NCBI RefSeq assembly: GCF_003114815.1
Contig: NZ_BFAZ01000009.1
Location: 1,178,001-1,242,000 of the forward strand
Direction of reading: 5' to 3'
From: Leptospira ellinghausenii
GTDB lineage: Bacteria > Spirochaetota > Leptospiria > Leptospirales > Leptospiraceae
DNA length: 64,000 nt
How positions within the stretch are numbered: position 1 is the first letter of the stretch; every line of letters starts with the position of its first letter. The translations under genes were made by a program, and so were the position numbers. Below, piece by piece: positions 28,650-36,788 of the stretch. The notes beneath the pieces are model-generated. The model had not been told where the DNA came from. It saw nothing but the letters and a program-made list of their open reading frames with translations, and ran no database searches.

Positions 28650-29612
28650 ATGGATAAAAAAGTCCGACTCGGAGTCATTGGTACAGGCCATATGGGTCAG
28701 TACCACGTAAACGTTGCCAAACAATTAACCGATGCAGAACTCATCGGGATTTTTGATGCCAATGCGGAACGTGCCACACAAATTGCTGAAAAACACAAAA
28801 CAAAAGCATTTGGAACGATTGAAGAATTACTGAAAGTTACCGATGCAATCATCATTGCAGCACCCACTTTCTTACATCACAAAATCGCAAAACAGGCGCT
28901 TACTGAAAAGAAGCATGTTTTGGTAGAAAAACCCATTTCCCAGACAGTGGAAGAAGCGAAAGAACTCGTAACTTTATCAAAACAAAACAATTTGATTTTG
29001 CAAGTAGGTCACGTAGAACGATTTAATGGTGCGGTATTGGAGTTAGGCAAAATTGCAGAACACCCAATCCTCATTGAATCGAGACGGATCGCTCCCTACA
29101 ATAGTCGGATTACTGATGTCGGTGTGGTTCTCGATATGATGATCCACGATATCGACATTGTTCTTAACTTAGTAAAATCAGATGTAACAGAAGTGAAAGC
29201 TGTTGGATCTTCTGTTGTTTCGAATCATGAGGATATTGCAAGTGTGGTTTTAAAATTTGCAAATGGTTGTGTTGCCTCGCTCAATGCTTCTCGCTCTTCT
29301 CAGGCAAAAATTAGAACTCTTAACATTTCTCAAAAAGATTCGTATGTATTTTTAGATTTTACAAACCAAGAAATTGAACTGCACAGACAAGCAAGTTCAA
29401 CCACACAACTGGGAAGTGGAGAAATCAAATACAGACAAGAATCCATTGTGGAAAAAATCTTTGTTCACAAAGATAACCCTCTTAAACAAGAACACGAACA
29501 CTTTGTAAAATGTATCAAAGGAGAATCCGAACCGATGGTGAAAGGTGATTCCGATATTAAAACATTAGAAGTGGCATATCGTATCTTAGAAGAAATTCAC
29601 GGCAAAAAATAA
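28650..29612 (+). CDS. Gfo/Idh/MocA-family oxidoreductase
   Basis: NAD(P)-dependent dehydrogenase family acting on sugars or related alcohols. 320 residues: Rossmann motif VRLGVIGTGHMGQYH, AAPTFLHHKIAKQAL, the EKP triad region KHVLVEKPISQTVEEAKEL, and a C-terminal alpha/beta domain with VVLDMMIHDIDIVLNLV (catalytic His). Substrate cannot be inferred; members next to lipid-A or sugar genes make amino sugars, but no such neighbour is here. Start is ATG 28650; the frame's TTG 12 bp earlier is less likely. It ends in TAATG, where the next gene starts. Confidence 0.9.
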   Translation: MDKKVRLGVIGTGHMGQYHVNVAKQLTDAELIGIFDANAERATQIAEKHKTKAFGTIEELLKVTDAIIIAAPTFLHHKIAKQALTEKKHVLVEKPISQTVEEAKELVTLSKQNNLILQVGHVERFNGAVLELGKIAEHPILIESRRIAPYNSRITDVGVVLDMMIHDIDIVLNLVKSDVTEVKAVGSSVVSNHEDIASVVLKFANGCVASLNASRSSQAKIRTLNISQKDSYVFLDFTNQEIELHRQASSTTQLGSGEIKYRQESIVEKIFVHKDNPLKQEHEHFVKCIKGESEPMVKGDSDIKTLEVAYRILEEIHGKK

Positions 29613-30178
29613 TGACAGATCATCCTGATTCAACGCGAGGAAAGTTACTCATTTCCAATTCTAGTGTGATTCAGGATTTTTTTCATAAATCCGTTGTCCT
29701 GATGGTAGACCATGATGACGACGGGGCCTTTGGTCTGGTTTTAAACAAACCTACTGATCAAACCATGGAATCGCTCATCAAAAACCTACCAGATACAGTT
29801 CATTCCAACAAACCGGTGTATGCTGGTGGACCTGTAGACAATTTGTTTGTATCAATTTTGCATAATGGAAAACAAACATCGGATCCAGGTGTAGAAGTGG
29901 TTCCAGGGATTTATATGGCACGAAGTTTTGATACAATGTTAGAAGTTTTATCTTCTGACCAAATCCAATTTCGTGTCTTACAAGGCTATGCTGGTTGGTC
30001 TTCTGGACAATTAGAAAGTGAATTTGACAGATTGTCTTGGGTTGTTTCTGATTTGGTAGATGATTCTATCGTATTTAAAGAAGATGATTCAGAATCGATT
30101 TGGCGAGAAGCTCTTCGAAATAAAGGTGGAATTTACAAATACTTTGTAGACCATACCAAAGATCCTTCCCTTAATTAA
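29612..30178 (+). CDS. YqgE/AlgH family protein (DUF179)
   Basis: 188 residues with the family pattern: RGKLLISNSSVIQDFFHKSV, DHDDDGAFGLVLNKPTD, VYAGGPVDNLFVSILH, and YAGWSSGQLESEF. The family is widespread; its molecular role is not established (AlgH was first linked to alginate regulation). The start codon shares its A with the stop of the preceding oxidoreductase (TAATG), indicating coupled translation. Confidence 0.9.
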   Translation: MTDHPDSTRGKLLISNSSVIQDFFHKSVVLMVDHDDDGAFGLVLNKPTDQTMESLIKNLPDTVHSNKPVYAGGPVDNLFVSILHNGKQTSDPGVEVVPGIYMARSFDTMLEVLSSDQIQFRVLQGYAGWSSGQLESEFDRLSWVVSDLVDDSIVFKEDDSESIWREALRNKGGIYKYFVDHTKDPSLN

Positions 30179-30198
30179 AGTATCATCACTCAATCATC

Positions 30199-30948
30199 AT
30201 GAAACTTTCTTCTAAAAAAATTGTATTAACCAATGGATCATCTGATTTAGGAAAAGAACTTTTATCAATTTTACTTTCCCAAGGTGCCTTGGTAGTTGTT
30301 GGGGATGTTACTCCTGAAGAAATTCCAAGTCATGCAAATTTACAAAAATACAAAATAGATCCATCAAAACCTGATCAGATTGAGAGATTAATTGAATCTG
30401 CAATCGAAACATTAGATAAAATAGATGTGTTTATCATCAATTCAGAAGAATTAACATTTGCCGAAGATGATAAGGAAAATTGGAACCAACTAAAACATTT
30501 ATTCCAAACAAATTCTCTCGGTCCCATTTTTGCGATTCAAAAGTTGACAAACCTTATCTCTGTTGGACTCCATATAATTTCTGTTAGTTCTAATATTTCC
30601 ATTTATCCCACTCCTGGTTATGGATTGTACGGATCTTCCAAACTCGCTTTTGATTATTTTTGGGATTCTTACCGCAAACAAATTGGCAAATCATTCCAAT
30701 TCTCACGTGTGTTGGCTGATGTGCCATCCAACTCAAGACCCAACCAACTGGCAAAAAAGGTAGTTCAGTCAATTTTGAAACCAAAACGATCTCGGTATGA
30801 ATCTTGGAAACTTTGGATTCAGGTTCTTTTTCTTCGAATTTTACCTTTTTCACATTTTTTTCGCAGTTTCTATTATAGATTTCGCTTAAAAGAAGAGAAA
30901 AAAAAGAAAAATTCACCTTCTCACTCTACCTTTCCAACAGAAGTTTAA
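30199..30948 (+). CDS. short-chain dehydrogenase/reductase (SDR) family protein
   Basis: 249 residues with an SDR Rossmann fold: KIVLTNGSSDLGKELLSILL (glycine motif replaced by NGSSDLG), GDVTPEEIPSHANLQKYKID, VFIINSEE, SVSSNISIYPTPGYGLYGSSK with the Tyr-x-x-x-Lys pair. The coenzyme motif is atypical (TGxxxGxG is expected) and NNAG is replaced by INSEE, so activity is less sure. The C-terminus is very basic with a hydrophobic, possibly membrane-bound stretch (LWIQVLFLRILPFSHFF). 20 bp after the YqgE gene. Confidence 0.82.
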   Translation: MKLSSKKIVLTNGSSDLGKELLSILLSQGALVVVGDVTPEEIPSHANLQKYKIDPSKPDQIERLIESAIETLDKIDVFIINSEELTFAEDDKENWNQLKHLFQTNSLGPIFAIQKLTNLISVGLHIISVSSNISIYPTPGYGLYGSSKLAFDYFWDSYRKQIGKSFQFSRVLADVPSNSRPNQLAKKVVQSILKPKRSRYESWKLWIQVLFLRILPFSHFFRSFYYRFRLKEEKKKKNSPSHSTFPTEV

Positions 30949-31038
30949 TCATTCTGTAGAGATTCTACACACTCCTTTCTTCCTTCCTTCCTCGTTGCTT
31001 ATTTATTAAGCGTAAATCCAGCCGGTTTTATATTTCTT

Positions 31039-31080
31039 ATGTCGGATAGACCAGATACTCCTGGTTTCCCGACATTTTTT
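31039..31080 (+). terminator. strong terminator or attenuator before the amidoligase operon
   Basis: ATGTCGG (31039-31045) pairs with CCGACAT (31069-31075), with a nested ACCAG/CTGGT stem (31050-31054 / 31061-31065), followed by six T. It lies 91 bp after the SDR stop and 45 bp before the ATP-grasp start, so it either ends the upstream operon or attenuates the downstream one. A small hairpin TGTAGA/TCTACA (30955-30969) precedes it. Confidence 0.75.
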
Positions 31081-31125
31081 CCATTTGGTACAAATATTGC
31101 TACTTAAGTTAGCAGAGGCCAAACC

Positions 31126-32550
31126 ATGTTTATCGCAGACTATAGCGCAAAAAATATCTATGATGAGATGTTTTCCAATGAAGGATTTCCACGTAAAAGT
31201 TATGATTTTGTGAAAACAAAAATGGAAAGTTTAGGTGGGATTGAATTACTCAAACGTAGTAGTTCCGCCGAACGTGCATTAATGTCATTAGGGATCACCT
31301 TTACGTTGTATGGTGATGGTGGCGAACAAGAACGAATTATGCCCTTTGATGTGATTCCTCGTATTGTTCCAAGTGAGGAATGGATTAGTATTGAAAAAGG
31401 ATTAAAACAAAGAATCCTTGCTCTGAATTTATTTTTAAATGATATTTATGGCGAACAAAAGATCCTTAAGGATAAAATCATTCCTCGGGACATCATTGAG
31501 TCAAGTACAGGTTTTCTCAAACAATGTATAGGTTTAAAACCACCAAAAGACATTTGGATTCATATTACAGGAACTGACCTAGTTCGTGATGGAGCCGGTA
31601 AATTTCATGTATTAGAAGATAACCTACGTTGCCCTTCTGGTGTTTCTTATGTATTGGAAAATCGTGAAGTGATGAAACGAACCTTTCCAGAACTTTTTGA
31701 AAAATTAACCATTCGACAAGTTTACGATTATCCTTACCACTTACGTTCTATGTTAGAAAATCTAACGGATGTTAGTGATCCGGTAATTGCAGTCTGGACA
31801 CCGGGTGTATATAACTCAGCATATTATGAACATAGTTTTTTGGCTCAAAAGATGGGTGTATATTTGGTGGAAGGATCAGATCTTGTTGTGGAAAACCATA
31901 AGGTATACATGAAAACTACAAAAGGTCTCCGTAAAGTAGATGTCGTGTATCGAAGAATCGATGATACGTTTATGGATCCATCAAGTTTTCGTGAGGATTC
32001 TTTACTTGGAGTTAAAGGTATTTTCGAAGCATATAAACGAGGAAATGTTGCCCTTGCCAATGCACCAGGAACTGGTGTAGCAGATGATAAGGTAATTTAT
32101 TCTTATGTGCCAAAGATCATCAAATATTACTTAGGTGAAGACTCTATCATTCCAAATGTTCCAACGTATTTATGTTCAGAAGATTCTGATCTAAAATATG
32201 TATTGGATAATATTCATAACTTAGTTGTCAAAGCGGCAAATGGTGCTGGTGGCTATGGTATGATCATTGGTCCAAAATCTTCTAAACAAGAACAGGAAGA
32301 TTTTAAGGAATTAATTAAAGCGGATCCAAGAAACTATATCGCTCAACCAGTTTTAAATCTTTCAACAGTTCCCACATTAATTTCAGATAAAATTGAATCG
32401 AGACATGTGGATTTAAGACCGTTCATTTTGTACGGTAAAGATATCTATGTAATGCCTGGTGGATTGACACGCGTGGCATTACGTAAAGGTTCTTTAGTTG
32501 TGAATTCATCCCAGGGAGGCGGTTCAAAAGACACCTGGGTTTTAGGATAA
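31126..32550 (+). CDS. circularly permuted type-2 ATP-grasp protein
   Basis: Predicted ATP-dependent carboxylate-amine ligase. 474 residues with the family blocks: [18 protein letters not shown] start, [74 protein letters not shown] (glycine-rich nucleotide loop), [10 protein letters not shown] and [20 protein letters not shown] near the end. Proteins of this type occur with alpha-E and transglutaminase proteins in a conserved neighbourhood predicted to make or modify peptides; no product is known. AGAGG 7 nt before the ATG supports the start. First gene of a five-gene operon; the next follows after 9 bp. The fourth gene is a paralogue fused to alpha-E. Confidence 0.92.
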   Translation: MFIADYSAKNIYDEMFSNEGFPRKSYDFVKTKMESLGGIELLKRSSSAERALMSLGITFTLYGDGGEQERIMPFDVIPRIVPSEEWISIEKGLKQRILALNLFLNDIYGEQKILKDKIIPRDIIESSTGFLKQCIGLKPPKDIWIHITGTDLVRDGAGKFHVLEDNLRCPSGVSYVLENREVMKRTFPELFEKLTIRQVYDYPYHLRSMLENLTDVSDPVIAVWTPGVYNSAYYEHSFLAQKMGVYLVEGSDLVVENHKVYMKTTKGLRKVDVVYRRIDDTFMDPSSFREDSLLGVKGIFEAYKRGNVALANAPGTGVADDKVIYSYVPKIIKYYLGEDSIIPNVPTYLCSEDSDLKYVLDNIHNLVVKAANGAGGYGMIIGPKSSKQEQEDFKELIKADPRNYIAQPVLNLSTVPTLISDKIESRHVDLRPFILYGKDIYVMPGGLTRVALRKGSLVVNSSQGGGSKDTWVLG

Positions 32551-32559
32551 GGTGTTTTT

Positions 32560-33528
32560 ATGTTAAGCCGAGTTGCTGAATCTGTTTTTTGGATGAATCG
32601 TTATATTGAAAGAGCGGAGAACTATTCCCGCTTTATCGATGTCAATCATCAATTGTCTTTGGATTTAAATGAAGAAGTTCCAAACCAGTGGTTACCACTT
32701 GTGCATACGACTGGGGATTATGAATTATTTGCCAAAAAATATGCAGAACCTTCTCCCGTAAATGTGATTCGATTTATGACCTTTGAAGAAGAGAATCCAA
32801 ATTCTATTTTTCAATGTTTATCGAAAGCACGTGAAAATGCCCGCACAATTCGTGAAAACATTTCCACATCAATGTGGGAAGTATTAAATGAATTTTACCT
32901 TTATGTAAAAGACTATCGTAAACTCTATTTGGAAACGAATGGAGATCATGGAGATACTTTGTCCATGGGACTTTCGGATTTTTTAAGTACAGTTCGCAAA
33001 AGTTGCCAAAGTTTTTATGGATGTTCTGATGCTACGATCTCTCACGATGAAGTTTGGAATTTTGCTTTATTAGGAAGATTTTTAGAACGCGCTGATAAAA
33101 CCACTCGTATCTTAGATATGAAGTATTTTATCCTTCTTCCATCAGTGCATGATGTAGGATCTACATTGGATTTACTACAGTGGTTATCGTTACTAAAATC
33201 TGCAAGCGCACATGAAATGTACAATCGTAGGTATAAAAAAATCGATCCTACTGATATTGCAGAGTTTTTAATCTTAAATGATACTTTCCCAAGATCAATT
33301 ATCTTTTGTATCCAAGAGATGCAAGAAGCCTTGGAAAAAATTTCGGGATTAAAGGAAGGGTTACCTCGAAATTCTGCTCAAGATGCAACAACAGTTTATT
33401 TAAATAGATTACGATCTGAAAATATCAAATCCATTTTTGATAAAGGATTACACGAATATCTGGATGATATTCAAATTGAACTCAATCAAATCGGATCGAA
33501 GATTGTAGAACGATTTTTTACCAACTAA
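32560..33528 (+). CDS. alpha-E domain protein (DUF403)
   Basis: 322 residues, nearly all helical. The N-terminus MLSRVAESVFWMNRYIERAE is the hallmark of the alpha-E family (named for conserved helical Glu/Arg-rich motifs), and LLGRFLERADKTTRILDMKY repeats that motif in the middle. The domain always sits with permuted ATP-grasp and transglutaminase partners; its activity is unknown. It is 2 bp before the transglutaminase-DUF2126 gene. Confidence 0.92.
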   Translation: MLSRVAESVFWMNRYIERAENYSRFIDVNHQLSLDLNEEVPNQWLPLVHTTGDYELFAKKYAEPSPVNVIRFMTFEEENPNSIFQCLSKARENARTIRENISTSMWEVLNEFYLYVKDYRKLYLETNGDHGDTLSMGLSDFLSTVRKSCQSFYGCSDATISHDEVWNFALLGRFLERADKTTRILDMKYFILLPSVHDVGSTLDLLQWLSLLKSASAHEMYNRRYKKIDPTDIAEFLILNDTFPRSIIFCIQEMQEALEKISGLKEGLPRNSAQDATTVYLNRLRSENIKSIFDKGLHEYLDDIQIELNQIGSKIVERFFTN

Positions 33529-33530
33529 TT

Positions 33531-36500
33531 ATGAGTATACGAGTTGCCTTAACCCACATCACAACATACCAGTATGATAAATCGATATCACTATCTCCAC
33601 ATGTAATTCGATTACGACCTGCACCGCATACAAAGAATCATATTGTTTCCTATTCTTTAAATATTTTGCCTGAACAAAAATTTTTGAACTGGCAACAAGA
33701 TCCATTTGGCAACTACCTGGCCCGTTTGGTGTTTCCAGAAAAAACCAATATTTTGCAAGTGGCAGTTGATTTGGTAACCGATTTGAAGGTTATCAATCCA
33801 TTTGATTTTTTTGTCGAAGAGTATGCAGAAAATTATCCATTTTCATATGACAAAATATTAAAAAAAGAACTCACTCCATATCTCAAACCTAAAAAACCAG
33901 GAAAATTTCTATCAGCTTACCTCAAGTCGATCAAAATAGAGAAAAAAAGGGTCGTTGAATTTCTTGTGGCACTGAATGCAAAAGTATACAATGACATCGG
34001 TTATGTGATACGGATGGAACCTGGAGTTCAATCCACTGAAGTTACTCTTTCCAAACGAATGGGTTCTTGTCGTGACTCCGCATATTTACTCGTACAGATA
34101 TTAAGGCATCTTGGACTTGCTGCTCGTTTTGTTTCTGGTTATCTCATCCAATTAAAGGCAGATGTAAAATCATTAGATGGTCCATCAGGTACAGAGGTAG
34201 ATTTTACAGACCTTCATGCGTGGGCAGAAGTATACTTACCAGGAGCAGGTTGGGTAGGACTTGATCCCACATCAGGGTTATTCACAGGAGAAGGCCATAT
34301 CCCTCTAGCAGCCACTCCAGAACCTGAATCAGCTGGTCCCATCTATGGATTTGCTGAAAAAGCAAAAATGGAATTTTCATTCTCTATGCACGTGGAACGA
34401 GTATTGGAAACTCCTAGAGTCACATTACCTTATTTGGAAGAAGATTGGAATCGTATTCTAAAGTTAGGTGATTCAATTAACAAACGAATCAAAAAGAATG
34501 ATATTCGATTAACAATTGGTGGCGAACCTACTTTTGTTTCTACGGAAAATAGAGAAGCCCCGGAGTGGAATTTTGATGCTCTTGGGTTTGAAAAGTATTC
34601 CAAATCGGAACAACTCATCAAACGATTGGGAAAACATTTTGCAGAAGGAGGATTACTGCAATATGGACAAGGGAAATGGTATCCAGGAGAACCAATTCCA
34701 AGGTGGGCAATGATTTCTTATTGGCGCAAAGATAAGGAACCATTATGGACAAACCCTCATTTACTTGCTGATGATCGTTATACAGGATCGGCAAACACCG
34801 ATGATGCGAGAAAATTTGTTTCGAGTTTAGTCAAATATCTAAATGTATCTTCTAGTTCTGTTTTACCTGCTTATGAAGATAATTTATATTATTTATGGCA
34901 AGAATCTAACTTACCAGAAGAGACCGAAACTTTATTGGATAATCTAAATTCATATGATGTTTTGGAAAGAGAACGGATTATAAGAGTTTTAGACCAAGGC
35001 CTTCATAAAGAAGTCGGATATGTTTTACCTTTGGATTATGATGCATTTCAAAAGGTTTGGGTATCGGATGAATGGAAATTTCGCAGAAAAAAAATGTTCT
35101 TAATTCCTGGTGATTCACCAATTGGATTGCGATTACCATTACAATCATTAGGTGGAAAATCGTATTATACAAATCCTGAGGATCCATTTTCGCCTAAATC
35201 ACCCCTTCCAAAGGTAAAAGAATTAAGCCAATACCCATTAACTATGACAAACGTAAGTTATCCATGGGGTGGAGTTCACACTCGCACAGCACTTTGTGTA
35301 GAACCTAGGAATGGGAATTTAAGAGTATTTTTGCCTCCAATCCAATCCTTAGAAGGTTGGTTACATTTGATTTATGCCATTGAACAAACAGCTTTAGAGA
35401 CAGATTTACCAATTGTAATTGAAGGATACGAAGCTCCTAAAGATCCAAGGTTAAATCGATTTAAGATCACACCCGATCCAGGTGTGATTGAAGTTAATTT
35501 TCATCCTTCGAGTCAGTTTGAAGAAATTGTAGAAAAAACAAAAATTCTATATGAAGAAGCATATCAGTTAAGACTGACTGCTGAAAAATTTTTAATTGAT
35601 GGTAGGCATTCTGGGACAGGTGGTGGAAATCATATCACGTTAGGTGGTGAGACTGCGAGTGACAGTCCATTTTTAAGAAAACCATCCTTGCTTAGAAGTG
35701 TTGTATCTTATTGGCAAAATCATCCAGGGCTTTCCTACTTATTCTCTGGTTTATTCATTGGACCAACCTCACAATCACCGAGAGTTGATGAAGCAAGGAA
35801 TGATTCATTACATGAATTAAAAATTGCCTTTCAACAAATTGATTCTAGTAAAACAACTCCGCCTTGGTTATTGGATCGATTATTAAGGAATATATTGATC
35901 GATGTAACAGGAAATACACATAGAACAGAAATATCGATAGATAAATTATTCGATCCAGGATCTCCAACCGGCCGTCTTGGGTTAATTGAAATGAGAGCAT
36001 TTGAAATGCCACCTCATTTTCAAATGAGTGTAGTCCAACAAGCTTTTATGATGGCGATCATTTGTAAGTTTTGGGAAGAACCATACTATGGAAATACGAT
36101 CAATTGGAACACAGAACTGCATGATCGATATATGTTACCTTATTTCGTCTATAGGGATTTTAAAGAAGTTATCTTCGATTTACAAAACCAAGGTTTTTCA
36201 TTTTTATCAAAAGATTTTGATCCTTTTTTTGAGTTTCGATTTCCTCAATATGGAGTTTGTTACTTAGATGGAATGGAAATTGAATTGAGAATGGCTCTTG
36301 AACCCTGGAATGTGTTAGGTGAGGAGAATACTTCTCAAGGAACATCTCGAGGTGTTGATTCAGCCACTGAAAGAGTACAAGTGAAAATAAAAGGATTTCA
36401 TCCTGAACGTTACAAACTCAGCTGTAATGGTTATGAAGTTCCATTACAGGCAACTTCTGTACAGAATGAGTTTGTTGCAGGTGTTCGTTTTAAAGCTTGG

Positions 36501-36788
36501 AATCCTGTTTTTACTTTACATCCACAATTGCCATCCCAACAATCATTGGTATTCGATGTTTACGATACTTGGAATCATCGCTCGCTCGGAGGTTGTACTT
36601 ACCATGTTTCACACCCTGGGGGTTTATCTTACCAAACAATTCCAATTAATGCTTATGAAGCGGAATCCAGAAGGATTTCTCGATTTTGGACTCACGGTCA
36701 TAAAATAGGAAAAAGTTTGCCACCTGTTCGTTTGGAAAATAAAGCCTTTCCATGTACCTTAGATTTACGTATGGTTACTTCTAAGTAA
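33531..36788 (+). CDS. transglutaminase-like protein with DUF2126 putative amidoligase domain
   Basis: 1085 residues. Part one (1-290) is a bacterial transglutaminase-like cysteine peptidase fold with its N-terminal beta domain (ALTHITTYQYDKSISLSPH) and a complete catalytic triad: Cys180 (MGSCRDSAY), His229 (DLHAWAEVYLP), Asp245 (GLDPTSG). Part two (about 300-1070) is DUF2126, annotated in Pfam as a putative amidoligase: TIGGEPTFVSTEN, PIPRWAMISYWRKD, GRHSGTGGGNHITLGG, SPTGRLGLIEMRAFEMPPH. Fusion of a peptidase and a ligase domain suggests trimming plus ligation of the same peptide substrate (inference). No signal peptide, so probably cytoplasmic. Stop and next start share one base (TAATG). 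Confidence 0.93.
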   Translation: MSIRVALTHITTYQYDKSISLSPHVIRLRPAPHTKNHIVSYSLNILPEQKFLNWQQDPFGNYLARLVFPEKTNILQVAVDLVTDLKVINPFDFFVEEYAENYPFSYDKILKKELTPYLKPKKPGKFLSAYLKSIKIEKKRVVEFLVALNAKVYNDIGYVIRMEPGVQSTEVTLSKRMGSCRDSAYLLVQILRHLGLAARFVSGYLIQLKADVKSLDGPSGTEVDFTDLHAWAEVYLPGAGWVGLDPTSGLFTGEGHIPLAATPEPESAGPIYGFAEKAKMEFSFSMHVERVLETPRVTLPYLEEDWNRILKLGDSINKRIKKNDIRLTIGGEPTFVSTENREAPEWNFDALGFEKYSKSEQLIKRLGKHFAEGGLLQYGQGKWYPGEPIPRWAMISYWRKDKEPLWTNPHLLADDRYTGSANTDDARKFVSSLVKYLNVSSSSVLPAYEDNLYYLWQESNLPEETETLLDNLNSYDVLERERIIRVLDQGLHKEVGYVLPLDYDAFQKVWVSDEWKFRRKKMFLIPGDSPIGLRLPLQSLGGKSYYTNPEDPFSPKSPLPKVKELSQYPLTMTNVSYPWGGVHTRTALCVEPRNGNLRVFLPPIQSLEGWLHLIYAIEQTALETDLPIVIEGYEAPKDPRLNRFKITPDPGVIEVNFHPSSQFEEIVEKTKILYEEAYQLRLTAEKFLIDGRHSGTGGGNHITLGGETASDSPFLRKPSLLRSVVSYWQNHPGLSYLFSGLFIGPTSQSPRVDEARNDSLHELKIAFQQIDSSKTTPPWLLDRLLRNILIDVTGNTHRTEISIDKLFDPGSPTGRLGLIEMRAFEMPPHFQMSVVQQAFMMAIICKFWEEPYYGNTINWNTELHDRYMLPYFVYRDFKEVIFDLQNQGFSFLSKDFDPFFEFRFPQYGVCYLDGMEIELRMALEPWNVLGEENTSQGTSRGVDSATERVQVKIKGFHPERYKLSCNGYEVPLQATSVQNEFVAGVRFKAWNPVFTLHPQLPSQQSLVFDVYDTWNHRSLGGCTYHVSHPGGLSYQTIPINAYEAESRRISRFWTHGHKIGKSLPPVRLENKAFPCTLDLRMVTSK

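Noticed and set aside
30955..30969. Hairpin TGTAGA/TCTACA as the terminator of the SDR gene
   Set aside because: Only 6 bp with a 3-nt loop and no T-tract; the stem at 31039-31080 is far stronger.
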